This document shows positions 1 through 13,300 of a DNA stretch of 64,000 nt, in pieces. This DNA comes from Priapulus caudatus (Eukaryota > Priapulida > Priapulimorpha > Priapulimorphida > Priapulidae), in assembly GCF_000485595.1 (NCBI RefSeq), contig NW_014577162.1:174399-238398 (forward strand). Reading direction: 5' to 3'. The notes under the pieces were generated by a model, which was given only the letters and a program-made list of their open reading frames with translations, had not been told where the DNA came from and did no database searches. The number at the start of each line of letters is the position of its first letter. The stretch's first letter is position 1. Both the position numbers and the translations under genes were made by a program.

Positions 1-464
1 ATGCACGGCCGAAATGCAGCAAACGCTTGGGTGTGTATTTTACAAGTCAGGTTCGTATGCCGTATAACCTTGATGTGTTCTTATCGGGCATGGAATACAC
101 GATGATCATCCACGTTCGTAAACCTGACAGGCAAACAGATCCGTGTTGGCAAGGTGCGCATGTGCACCTCTCATCGGCACATCGAAACTCACTCATCATA
201 ATTTTAGAGCGAGGGAGGAGAAATGACGGTCGAAATTCACAGTTCTCACGATTTGTTCTCACGTGTTGATTCTCTCGACGCATATTTCCGTCCGGCGTGA
301 CGAGCATGCCGACGTCATCATCGTTAGCATTGTAGTTATCATCATCATCGTCGTCATGTGGCAGCAGCAATAGCATCATCACCGAGACAGAGAGAAAGAA
401 AGAGGGAGTGAGAGAGAAGAGACGGAGAAGAAGAGGTACCGAAGGCTAGATATATAGAGAGAAC

Positions 465-499
<35 letters not shown>

Positions 500-3400
500 C
501 GCACGCACAAACGAGCGACAGAGACAGACAGACAGACAGACTGACGGACTAACTGAATGACTGGAAGACAAGCAGACAGAGAGAGAGACATGTATAGAAA
601 AATAGAGAGCGAAACAGAGCGAGAGGGACACAGTGAGAAAGAGAAAGAGTGAGAGAGAGACCGAAAGAGAGAGAGAGAGAGAAGAGCGAAACATGCAGAA
701 AGCTACGTCCGTTTCAATCGCGCTGCTTGACATCAATGGTTTGACATCAATGAGAAGCAGTGGCTTTGCAGCCGGTGTCTTCTCGCTCGCTCTCCTGCTG
801 AGCCACGGACAATCCGCTGTACGTTCTACTACTAGTTTGCTAGCATTACGGCGCGCAGCCATCTGTAGACATCGCCGGTGTTACCTGCCCGCCGTGCGTG
901 GAACGTACACTCCCTGCGTAGCTCTGCCGTCGTCTACTGTAACGGGGTCAAGGCGGCATGAGATTGCTACATAGCGATGAACAACCAATTCCGCTATTTC
1001 TCGCAGCTACCGAGGCATGTATTCTCTCTGAGCGAGGAAAAGGAGTTGCGCCGACAAATGCCGAGGGTGTGTATAGGTAGTGGAGCAGATAAAAACGAGC
1101 GGGGATATGTAAAGGAAGAATAAGTACGGTTGAGATGTAGTGAGGTAGATAAAGATGGCGCTGACACGTGTGAAAGGAGGCAAATAACCCCAAGAAGTAA
1201 CGCAGATCCAAACGGAAGGAAGGAGACGAGCGAAGTTAAATGATAGCAGTGAAACGAAGAAGAAGAAAGAAAGTAGAACGAAAAAGAAAGCAGATAAAAA
1301 CGACAAGAAAGATAGGAGACAATGTGAAGGAGAAGGGTGGAGTCAAGCAGGAAGATAGACAAATGAGACGATAAAGAAAATACGAGAGAAAGCGGTTATA
1401 TTTCAGCGCGCATATTTTTCATCCTGCATATTTCAGCAGAACTTATCCGCGTTAGACCAAGGTTGAAAATTCCGGCTCCTCTCTCATAGCACGGGCTAAA
1501 GAGACTATAGAAACCCTCACTCATTGCCCCCTATAGTTACATTTCAACCTACAATCTAGTATATAGGACTTACCCTCTAATTCGGGGTTCGTTTAGCCAG
1601 TCAATTTTATACACGTGGTGGCTGCATAACAATGGTAGGCATAACAATGACGCCCGTAACCCTAACAAGAGCTGGGGATGGTTTGGCCTGTGGTTTGGCC
1701 TTACTACTGGACCGGTAAAATTTAATGGGTGGCCGCAAACCAAGACACGGTTCAATGAATAATCCCAATCGTCGAAGTAGGCGCGTTAACGTTCTGCCAT
1801 TTCCAAACTATAATTAGTATCACGATGGACACACACACACGTGTACGCACGCACGCACGCACACACACACACACACACATATATAGTCTAGATAAATTCA
1901 TGGTGTCACGTAGATATGATCTTGAAAAACGTTGCATATTATTCTACTCACAACCCGCAGCATCACTTGTAGAAGAAAGAAAAGGAACTAAAAGCGCTGC
2001 TACAACGCGAGAGAGATGCTGGAAAGATTTACAGTTTACTTTCAAGCACAGCCTTCTAACGGGCTAACGGCGGGCTGCGGACCCTAACGCACACAGAGAG
2101 ATAGATTCTCGCTACAGGCGCTGTGCGCAGCGGAGCACTCGGCGTAGAGAGAGTTGCCGACGCCTGCAACGACTGCTTACACAAGCGACAGCAACAGCAT
2201 GCAGGCATTTGTGAAGAGGGAGTGACCACGCGCGTTCCTGAATACGCGCAGCGAGTTTTTGAAAATGGCTCGAGCGCGAATTACTTGGGGTTGCGCCGAA
2301 TACAATGGCTACTTTAGCAACAAGCAGCCGGCGAGCAGTAAGCCGCATGTAGAAGGGCGTAGAAAACTAGTATGCTTCCCACGCACCTTCTATTTGGGAG
2401 GTATCCGAACGCACCCCGAACGTTGCAGTCTTGATGCAGGCAGCAATGGTTCTCACACGCGTCAGCGTATAGAATATTCGAGTTCGGCTGCGTCGGACGC
2501 GTCGCTTAGCCTAGCGGGGGAAGCTGACTACGGGGACAGAGTTACAATTACCTCCGCAACGTTACACAACGAGAAAACTTCTGAGAATTTCACCGAGAGA
2601 CACACGCATGAATTACGATCCTTTACGTGCCCGACTACACAAACAGCCTGCGATCCGCACCTTCTATGAAGATGATTTAAGTGTCCGCCCCGCAGGTGAC
2701 TTATTGTCTGGTCACGACTGGATGTCAATCGCATGCTAAATGTACCATCGCAAATAGGTCAGAAATCAATGGCATGCAACGTTAGTTAGCTAGCATCAGT
2801 CACAGACAGATTGACTTCGCCGTTACGACACAATGACAGGGTTTGCCTAATTCGCGGTATTACTGAGCGCGTGTGTCACCACTATACACTCCTCTATGGG
2901 AGATAAATAACCCGACGCTCAACATCACTTATTGCATATTCAATAAAGTCGTGCATCTATCGTGCATGGGTTATAAGAGAGACTGTGAGAATGAAGCACA
3001 CATAATGTACAAGTAAGCGTAAAGACTACGTAACTCGTAATTGTACGTATCTGGTGAAAAAATGTCAAGAAAACTCAACTATTTTGTAACTAGTTATATA
3101 CCATACTAGAGTATTACTCCCATAAACGCAATTCTGATAAGAATTAAAATACGTTGTAATGCTCTTCGCTGCAATATAAGATTACTTTACATTAAACCCA
3201 CGTTAAATACGTAATGTACGCAACGTACGTAACGTAGGTGACTTAGTAACGTACGTAAAATACGTACCGTACACAAGTAAATGTTTTTAAAGCAGACCGA
3301 TTTCATTGATCGTTGCGCATACATACATTTACATTCAATCACCTTGCAGAAGTGAGAGCAACCGCAATACACTTTCACCCATCTCTGCGCTGCCACTGAT

Positions 3401-5100
3401 CGAACCTGTTTACTGCCATGCATAAACATTACTCGAATACTAACTTGATACTCAGCAGGTGGCGCCAAGAAGATTCAATTCTGTCAACTTGAATTCCGAG
3501 GTATTATAAATTCTTAGTACGAATAATTTCTGCCGGTCGAGGATTGATTCGCACGCGACGCTGGTGTGACTACGACGCTGATATGACTATGACGCTGATA
3601 TGACTATGATGCTGATATGACAATGACGCTGATATGACAATGACACTGATATGACTATGACGCTGATGTGACTATTACGCTGATATGACTGTGACGCTGA
3701 TATATGACTATGACGCTGATATGACTGTGAGTGTGACGCTTATATATGACTATGACGCTGATATGACTATGAGTGGTGCACGTTGGAAGGAAACGAGGCT
3801 ATGTGCACGCGTGTACACGCGATGATTCCTGTACATGTCGCTCGCGTCGTCATGCACGCGCGTCATTAGATGACAGTGCTAGAACTCACTCGGCGACATT
3901 AGCGTTACGCAGAACTGCAGCACCAAATAATCACTAATGGCGAATGTATCTAGGGGACTAGATCACCCAGACATGTTGCCGTGGGTCAGTTTGCGTTCCG
4001 GGCTCACACGCACGCCATTTGCAGCCACTAATGCAAGCGCCTGAATAATTATGTGAGGTCATTACAAGACGCGCCTACGTGATTGTCAAGAGTAACTAAA
4101 ATTGTACATCCGCGTTTAGAAAAAATGTCGTGCTTATTAAAGCAGATTTATGCAACGAACAAAATAACCCAACTGTTGTTGAGCACATATTATTCTAACA
4201 GAAGTAAAGTAACAGTAACGGACAAGCGTACCTGTGAGATTACAACGTGAATATTCGCGTGTCCTGGTCCAACTTATCAGGTAAGATCTATAGATTGGTA
4301 TGACCAACAGTCACACAAGATGTACATCACAGGTCACTGGTGTATACTGTACACGCACCTACATGCATGTGTGATGTGTCAGGAATGTGTTCGGCTCAAT
4401 GACATTGACATATCCCCAATTGCAACATCAACCATATATGCATGCAATAACAACGCGTACACCACGTCAAAATAGTGTTTTATATACGTGGTTCAGACAT
4501 GCAAGGCGGGGAAACACGAGGGGTAATTTTGCTAATTAAAAGCGATACCAACAACGAGTATCACACAATATGCGCCCGTACAAGAGCCACATTAAACATC
4601 GACAAAGAGGCAATTTCTTCCATGCACTACCTACACAAACGTCTCTTCCTACGATAAAAACATACTCATACATTTAAATCATGAGCATAAAATACAAATA
4701 AAGTACCGGTAGTCTACAAAGTACTATATCTACACTTCGGTACTAGAGTATGCATGTGTTCATTCGTGCTCACAGGACTACGCCTACAAATGGCTACAAA
4801 ACTACGCCGACTCACCTTTCTTGGAACAGGTCAGAAATCCCCGCGGTGGTTTTCAGCTATCGCATCTGAAATAGTGGTACATGCTGGCAAGTCTCCTTCT
4901 GATACTGCTATACAGTGTGCACGAAAATTCCACAAAGGGCGGAGCGCTCTCTGCAAACGAAATGGCCACAATCCACTTAGCCGAGGCCTCAAGACAAGCA
5001 ATCCGATCTCACGCACAGGTGTGGCCCCAATAAAAGCGTGCAGTAGGAGCTACTGCCACGATAACACTGTTTAAAGTCCTGTATCACTATCAGACTATCT
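1..5100. other. No recognised gene; microsatellites and minisatellite
   Basis: Contains GA-rich DNA (370-690), a CA tract (1825-1880) and the minisatellite at 3550. The ORF at 633-974 includes a hydrophobic stretch after a Met (RSSGFAAGVFSLALLLSHGQ) that could be a signal peptide exon. ORFs at 2259-2669 and 4754-5074 are unrecognised. No clear splice-linked gene model was found. Confidence 0.6.
3550..3775. repeat. Minisatellite, ~17-bp TGACGCTGATATGACTA unit
   Basis: About 12 imperfect tandem units. Variants are TGACAATGA and insertions of TA or GTGTGA. Confidence 0.9.
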
Positions 5101-5388
5101 GTTCGAGGTTCCTTTAAATTCCGCGCAACGAGACAAGATGGTGAATCCGGGGGTATTAAACTTGTAAAAGTAATATCAGAAGCGAAAATATTCCGGTCTA
5201 CGCAACAAACAGTTCGTTCGGTGTGAAGGAATGCCGTAGATGTGTTACCGACTTGAGTAAGTAATCACCTGTGTGGGACAGCGTTCAGGTGCGTGGCGTA
5301 AAACCGGGCGAGGCGCTAAAGGGAAGTTGGAAATCTAAACGTATACTGACGAATAAGCGTGCAATGCACGCAGACGTGCGCGTGCCTA

Positions 5389-5744
5389 TATAGACACGTT
5401 TGATATGAAACCACCTATATACCGCTAGAACAACCCTAACAACACAAGAAAAAGAACATGATAAACTGGTTACATAACTACCTGTACATATTTCACAGTC
5501 AGTAGACTAAAAACTACTAAAGAAAGAAAACATAAACATTTAGGATGCACGTACTCTTCGTTTTATCAATTAATTTTACAGGTACGATCACGTGGGATGA
5601 GATTTATGTACCAAAAAGCACATGTAATATGAATGAGAATGCGAAAATATTGAATGTTTGACATTATTTAGCAACAAAACCACTAGATCTAGCAAGTCTA
5701 GCTAGCTATAGACACGTTTGATATGAAACCACCTATATACCGCT
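5389..5744. repeat. 38-bp direct repeat pair
   Basis: TATAGACACGTTTGATATGA... at 5389-5426 recurs identically at 5707-5744; 280 bp of AT-rich sequence lies between. Confidence 0.8.
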
Positions 5745-5931
5745 CTCGATTAATATCCTCACAGAAGAGGTTTTCACATCTATCTACTTCATCACACTAT
5801 CGTTATAATCTTCGAAAATAAATAATAATAACATGAAGCTATATATCATACGTAATTATACATGTTGCGATCATTATCTGCATACGTAGTGGATTAGCTA
5901 ACATAACACGGCCCGCAGATAGGCTAGATCT

Positions 5932-5971
5932 AAGAGTAAGATAATAACCTATGGGTTATTATCTTACTCTT
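5932..5971. repeat. Perfect hairpin, 18-bp stem
   Basis: AAGAGTAAGATAATAACC (5932-5949), 4-nt loop, exact complement 5954-5971. Confidence 0.9.
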
Positions 5972-6266
5972 GCTAGATCCTATATGATACAGGGGTGGGG
6001 CAACCGGGGCAGGGCAGAGGGCTCCGCGGCCCCGCCCCGCCGCGGAGGCTTATAGCTCCGTATCCTTTGTAGAAGAAAAACTTTGGTAATTAATTTGATA
6101 CAAATGATATAATTATGTGTTATAGTCTCTACATATGTTATATAGGTCAATGGTACAGTCCTAAATATATCAATAAATATAGATATAGCTATTATTTCCT
6201 GCTAAACGCACCCGCAATGCCATTTCTAACCATTCATATTTGAAGAAAATCCGGATATAAGATTAT

Positions 6267-6646
6267 ATGAAGATTCGAATCATTTCCCCCATAGTTTTAG
6301 TTAGGTTTGGCCTGTTACTTGCAATGCAACTAGCTTCATCACCCACCCCAGGCGGGGACCGTGCGCCAGTTCAGTGCCAATACGCTCAACTAGTGAACTA
6401 CAAGGAATCGATCCGTATGATAAATATTATTCTGGCCCGAAAACTTGTAAATCTAAGTACGTATTGCAACGCGACTGTTAACGTATAGTGTGAATTCATA
6501 CGATAATAATAATAATTATAATAATATTGCTTACAGGTACAGCGATCCAATATGGCCCATCGCGAGACCTGAAATGCATTGTCGGAAACTATAATAACGG
6601 CAGCGACTACGCATGGTTATTATGTCCAAAAGCAGAAAAGAGAATG
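6267..6646 (+). CDS. Candidate small secreted protein, two exons (partial)
   Basis: I do not recognise this gene. Exon 6267-6456 starts MKIRIISPIVLVRFGLLLAM, a plausible signal peptide or anchor, and ends in phase 1 at a consensus-like donor (CTAA|GTACGT). After an 80-bp intron with a TTACAG acceptor, exon 6537-6646 continues in frame (AIQYGPSRDLKCIVGNYNNG, then SDYAWLLCPKAEKRM) and ends at a GTAATT donor in phase 0. Cysteines lie in both exons and there is one NGS glycosylation sequon. The reading without splicing stops at 6488. No downstream exon was identified. Support is splice-site logic and composition only. Confidence 0.3.
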
Positions 6647-6841
6647 GTAATTATTAGCTTACTGATTTAACTGATTCGCCATTTTTATTTCCAATTTTGT
6701 ATCGTTAAAATGTTATGCAATGCAACAAGTAGCTTCGATTGGCTTCCCAATGAACCTTCGCGCTACCCATTTTGTATAGTTACGTACCTGCCCGGAAGGT
6801 AGCGCCACTCCCCAAACGGGATCTAGTCGCGCATTAAATAG

Positions 6842-6878
6842 CTGAGAACAATATATACATTGTATATATTGTTCTCAG
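6842..6878. repeat. Perfect hairpin, 18-bp stem, minimal loop
   Basis: CTGAGAACAATATATACA, one base, then its exact complement. A cruciform or tight hairpin is possible. Confidence 0.9.
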
Positions 6879-7101
6879 TTAAATAGTACTATCAGATGGA
6901 AATGTGTAGACAAAATGAACACTAAATTTGTGAAACAATAAAAAAAATCGAAGTTTTAACTGCTCAGAAATGACTGTTTCGGACCTTTTCATTTGTTTTC
7001 AGGTTTTCTTAGGGATTTGTAGGGATGGGCACATGGCTCAGACCGTGCACGGTGCAGGCGCCCCACCCCACTCGCGAAAATAACTGTGCCGTGCGAGATG
7101 A

Positions 7102-7167
7102 CCACTGATCTCTACTATACTAACGTAATAAACTAACTACTATAGTTAGTATAGTAGCGATCAGTGG
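7102..7167. repeat. Inverted repeat, 23-bp arms, one mismatch
   Basis: 7102-7124 (CCACTGATCTCTACTATACT...) pairs with 7145-7167; 20-bp AT-rich loop. Confidence 0.9.
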
Positions 7168-10100
7168 AGATGACACTGCATGTGCTGCCTGTCCATGAAA
7201 TGACGAGTTTTATGGTCACGTTACCCCCTGGCCCACTCATGAGCCCGCGCTCATAAAAAAGTGTGCCGTGGGCCCGTGTGGCAATAATACGCATGCGTTT
7301 TTCCATAACAACGTAATGCGTAATGCGTAAATCAAACGTTTAGCGTTTTAGAGTTTTTTACGTATAGCTCGAATTACCTGACCACATAACTCTTGTGCCA
7401 TGGTTTGATTTTACATATAAAAATACGTAGGTATAATTTAGTTTTTCAGGTTTATTTATATATTCAGGGTGTATTTTCTAGGAATATCTAAATAAGTTTT
7501 ATACGTAACATAGTAATAAAGTTGATATAAGCAATAATCAGCAATCGTAAAAAATAATCCAAATTTAAACTCAACCACTCAAATTTTATTTCCCAAATGC
7601 AAGTTCATATATAAAATAACTTATAATAATAGCCAATTTGACAAATTGTTGAAAAGTTATAAAACAATTTATATAACCATATTAACATTACGATTGTATG
7701 CCGCAGTCTATGGCTGCAGTGTTACTTTGGCAATATCACCATAGAATTTCATGTTAATTATAAATAATTACACCTACTTTTTAATTTGATAACATGCAAG
7801 TTTGAATATTCTTTTTTCATTGTCAATTTTCACAATTTAAATATAAAATATTAAGGCTATTTACGGTAAATGCAATGCTTAAAGTGTTCGGTAAATTATC
7901 ACTAAATATATGGTATCACCATTCATACATTTTCACACTATAGCAGCAGAATACACAGTGCAAGCATGATGACGACGTGCCTGCGTGTACAAATTAACAT
8001 TTCATTTCACTTATTATTACAACTTATAAATTTCATATAACATTCACATGTAAACTTAAATTGTTTACTTATTATTGAATTTAATTAAATAATAACTTCA
8101 CCATGTGTTCACGTGTCTGCAGTCAACTATGTCACACGTTAGTGACATCACACCTAAGAACAATTGAGTTGTGGTACGGTGAGAACACTTCTAAAAACCG
8201 TCTAGAATTCTGAATTCCTGACCACAGAAAACATTATGGTGCTATTCTACATGCTTGCAATGTTCTAGAAAAACATTAAATAAGGGACATAAAAATAAGT
8301 ACACATACGTTCCTGATATGTGTACACTAATCCACTTCCTCCTTACATATAACAACAGTTCATTGTGAATCCGATACCACTGGATGAATTATTCACCCAC
8401 ATTCCAATCATATCTTTAAAAAAATATCGCTCATTGATTAGCCCTTGGCATTTACATGAAATGTCAAACTAGTTCTGCGACATAAACTATAAAAACTATG
8501 ACACTGGACAGCACGAGTCAAAGACTTCATCCCTCGAGTAGAAAATCTAGGATGAGCACAAGGACAGACATACGTAACGAAGGCGGCATCTGACACAGTA
8601 CTATACTACTATTTAGATGTAATAACACCACTCTCTTGATTTATGCTGCATATCAACTTTTATACTGTTCAATAGCAATGGACAAAAGTCTAAAACATGC
8701 TTTTCAAAATTGCTCATGCTTGTTATAGCTGATAACACATTGCAATTGCACTGCCTATCATGACTATGGTACACATGTTGAACATAATTTTCATCTAGCC
8801 TTTGCATATTTTAGACAGGCAGCTTGCAACAAAAGTGACATCATATTAATCACCAACTACTATTTAACAGCGGCATTAATATATCGCATAAATAATGCAT
8901 AGTTTAACTGAAATTAATTGTAAAAATTAAAAACACTGCAGTTTTATCATTATTAAACCTTGTAAGCACCAAGTGATCGAGCAGCATGCAAAGGTAACCT
9001 TCAAAGCATAACTAACGTTACCACCAACAGATACAGCACAGTCTCAGCAGCTGTTATTATCTATAGAATTATGTAACTGTTAATATCTATGTAGCATATT
9101 TAAACCCTGATTAACTGAATATAATGCTGCAACTTACTATGCTAGTGTTTTCCTCAACATAATCAGTTTTACATCTACATTAAAATTTAGCAAGTTCACA
9201 TTAAGCTACGTGGAAGAATTCTACTAGTATACACACTAGATCTTTTCAAACAATTATAGTTCTCTGCATGATTTTTTCTTTACTTTTCAACTTCAAGAAA
9301 CAACATTCTTCTTGATACTGGTTATAAAAATCATCTAAGTCATGACCATGAAAAATAAATTTCTATTCCAGGCCGTACAAGCTAGAAAACTATATCTGTA
9401 ATGTGTAAACACCTGTGTGAGCAAGCAAGTACGCACTTCTGTCTGCAACCAATGGATATCACTGCCAACCACTTCACTTGCCGCTCGATAACTTTACGTT
9501 CGTTCCCATTATCACGTCTCGGCTGTTCCCCATGATGTACGCCCAAAAGCTGTCGTTGCCCTTATATCCTGAAACAATCAAAAGCTCGTTGACACTTAAA
9601 GAGATGTAACGTGAGAAAAAAACGATGTGAGACGTATATCCACACATAAACACGGAGATCGATCACAACCTCACCACTAGCCTCTTCAAAGAAAAGTAAT
9701 TATTATAACTCAGAAAGAATCTTTTAATGGACACGCGTGCGAGAAAGACTATAGAGTAATCCGACGATCAACAAAAAACCAGTTACAATCTGTCACAGGT
9801 TACGAACAAGGTATCCGGACGTCAAAAATTGGCGTTTGTATGCTTCAGTATTAACGAGTTTGCCTTTTATAAATATTCTCATACATCTAAAAAAAATAAC
9901 GTATCTATAGAGCTTTTACACTGTTTCATGTATTGACGTACGTATTTCTCACAAAAATGAGTTATGAGCTAACAGTTTCATACAACGGTCAGGAATGAAT
10001 TAAAATCGCAAGTCATGGAACCGCTGTATATGAGTGTCAAATTCTGGAGGATATATCAGTATTGACAGTGAAATATCTTAGCAATGTTCTTATTTAACTA

Positions 10101-10342
10101 GTGATATATGTCCTATAGATAGTGGTAACAATGCATTTAACTCGAGAATTACTAGTTTCCATAACACCACCATAGTGTGTACATATTTGGCAACATTAGA
10201 CTTTCGTGAATAAAGTAGCACCCAGAAAAGCTCTGAATAAAGATAAACAAGGTACACAGAATATAGTAGTTCTCTTGCTAAATGTCGTGAATAGTGATTA
10301 ACGAATGCACAGCAAAAGCCACATATAGAAGAATTAATTTTA

Positions 10343-13300
10343 CTAAGGCAGTATACTCAATTTTCTCATGTGCAAAGAATTCATGAATATCCTACCAAGG
10401 TACTTCCACAGAAACGCGACCGCCGATCTGTTGTTAATGTCCATGACGGCATCTGGATCCTTTGAACCATTTGCTTTCACCATCTTACCCATTACACCCC
10501 TAATCATCAGGGAGAAGTCTGACACACTCTGATGAACTGTTCCCCTGCAATCCAAACCAACCATCACTGACTTTATGTGGACAATGTACATCAGTGATAT
10601 AGGAATTAACCATTCACGGCTATAAACATATGTACAGAACATTAAGTGACATATACATAAATGACAATATACGTTTTCTAAAACAGCTATTCAAAATTTG
10701 AATTATATCGTGCGTGCAGTACGCAATGCTGATATGGGACTGTTATGAAAAACTGCAGCAGTCAAAAATACGCTCCTACCATTTAGTAGCACTAGTAGAA
10801 ATTTCACATCAAGTGTCATCTAACAACTAATTCCAGTGCTGATGAATGTCCTTTCTGTACAAATTTCATGGTACTACTACTATCAGGAGTAAGATAATAT
10901 AGGATCTTACTTATCTATATTATCTTACTCCTGCTACTATTACTACTCGATCCTATAGCAACATCCATGGTTATACACATTCACATCTATTATTAACAGA
11001 TTAATTATTACCTGAATTCATTAATATAGCAACGAATAATTAGCATGGAGATATAGAATATAACATGGTATAGATGCATAAAAATGGAATCATCAACATT
11101 TCTATTACACTGATCACATCTCTCCCGACATTAGGCCATTAAATAGATAGTGTATTTATGAGCATTTCTGTTGTATTAAGCAGAATTGTGGTGCCTAAGG
11201 AAATCCTACCTTATGGTGATCATCTTCCGGTCTTCGTTTCCCGTGTCCAACTTCAGTATCTTCAGCACATTCTCCTTCCACTGAAACTCCTCAGAGTTGA
11301 TGAAAAGCAATGGCTGATCGACGTGTTCGTAACATTCTTCCGCAAGAGGGAACATCCACGCATCCAGTGCCACGCCAACCCTGCAGGTAATTTAGACTTA
11401 CTTACTTATCCTCTTGGTCCCCCGGTGGGACATAAGGCCGTGGGCCATTTAGAGCAGAAGAGTAACAGTTGTTCAATTAAGAAATGTATATAGATAATAG
11501 TTGTGGACGTAACAATCCTACTAGTATCTGCGGTTGCATGAAGTGCATAAACTGAACATTGTTGATTGATGTGGTAATGAGCAATGCAATGAGGGGTCTT
11601 CAATTAGTTGGCATTAGACTCAAAAACAGATGCTAACTGTTTCTCAATGTATCCAGGTGTAATATATATGTGGATGGTTGAAATTTGGCTGAAAGATTTC
11701 TGGTAACATCTGGAACACAGAACTAACGTCATTTGCTCCTGGTTAATATGGTAATGTCGCGTTGTGTTCAAGGGAATTCACACTGTTAACATTTTATTAC
11801 GCCAAAAATTGTATTACTCTACTGCTTTAGTGATGAATTTCTGATATCGTTTATATTGTGTGCTACACTAAAAATGTGATTTAAACTGTGCACGTGTCAC
11901 ATACTTGAAAAACATCAGGATAGATGTAGAACGAAAACTAGTGTTTTCTATGTATGCATGGGTTTATTCTACACACTGCACAGTTTTGTTCTATAAACTA
12001 TACTCTATGCACGTTCTGTATTGAAAGGGAAACCACAAGATAGAAGTTATGACGTGAACTTACCTAAACCTTTTATCCTCAGCCATGGCTTTGATTATGG
12101 TAGCAGCACCAAACGAGTGACCCATGACGCCACAGCCCGATTGCATATCAAGTACATCCTTAAATGTTCAAATGAGTTTTCCGATAAAATACATGCACAC
12201 CTATAAATTCCTGTCTTTCCCTTGCTTTTATTATTATTTCAATCTTACTTGCTCCCTTTCCTTTCATTCTCTCTTTCTCACACATTTTATACAGATATAT
12301 ATGCATAATGCATTCCTACATCTACATGTGATTTTGTGCATGGTATACTATTAATCACTCACCGCGAACTGTGCAGTGCTGAAGGATGGATCACACTGGT
12401 TTAGAATATGTCTCCCTAGGTTCAGGTCACGTAGCAAGTCATATGCCTTCTTAACTTCATTGGCCCTTATGATATTCTGCAGCAGATCATAAACATTTTC
12501 ATAAGAACTTTGCATATATTAACCATATATGTATTTCACAAAAGTAAATACATGTTTAAGGTGAGTAAAGCCAAATAATATACAGAAATAAGGTGTTAGC
12601 GTGCAGCCGACCATGTACAAGCATTATGATTTATTTCACTATCACCTTTTTGTGAACTCTTGAATTCTTCAAGTTATTGTAAAACAGTATGAGCAGCATA
12701 ATTTCAAAACGTTGGAACACAAGCCGTATTAAACTCCACGTTTCAGATACACATAGCAAACATTCGATACTGCAAAACAAAGAATTAGAGAGAACTTACT
12801 TGATCACTCCTAATTTCAAACTCGTCATCCTCTTTCGTTGGCCTATAGTAAGGCAACCACTCTTCCTCCATTACGAGCGGAGCTTCATCGTCGCTGTCGT
12901 CCACCTGACTCATGTTGTGCTTGTTGTAGAAATATGTTGCACCAGCAGACTGGTCTCTGAATAAAGATGAACATTCCTACCATCTATTACATATTTGCCT
13001 CGTGCAACTTGCCTGCAGGTTGATTACCAATTCACTAATTACTAATTGGCATGATAGCTCGGTTAATTATTATAAATACTTAGAAATAATAGTGGGGTTA
13101 TTTGAATATAATGTGTATAATGTAACACAGACATATTTTGCTACTAAGGAGGACACAATGTTCTGCATCACAGTATTAATCCCACCTCCCCCGAGTGAGC
13201 TGGATACTCGTATACACATATGTAATTAAAAGGTTTATTTTCCAGCTTGCACCTGATCAGTGAGAATTTCTAAAGCATGTTTGATGCCCCAACTGAGCAA

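Larger units (their letters stand above)
6700..10340. other. AT-rich intergenic DNA, no recognised gene
   Basis: Holds the hairpins at 6842 and 7102 and short AT-rich ORFs only. It lies downstream (3') of the PAF acetylhydrolase gene. Confidence 0.6.

Noticed and set aside
3550-3775. Possible CRISPR-like regular array
   Set aside because: Continuous tandem repeat without unique spacers, in a eukaryotic genome.
5988-6060. GC-rich patch with CAGGGGTGGGG start, like a hAT end
   Set aside because: No matching opposite end or target duplication found, so only a fragment at best.
11158-11493. 111-codon plus-strand ORF
   Set aside because: Antisense shadow of PAF acetylhydrolase exon 7.
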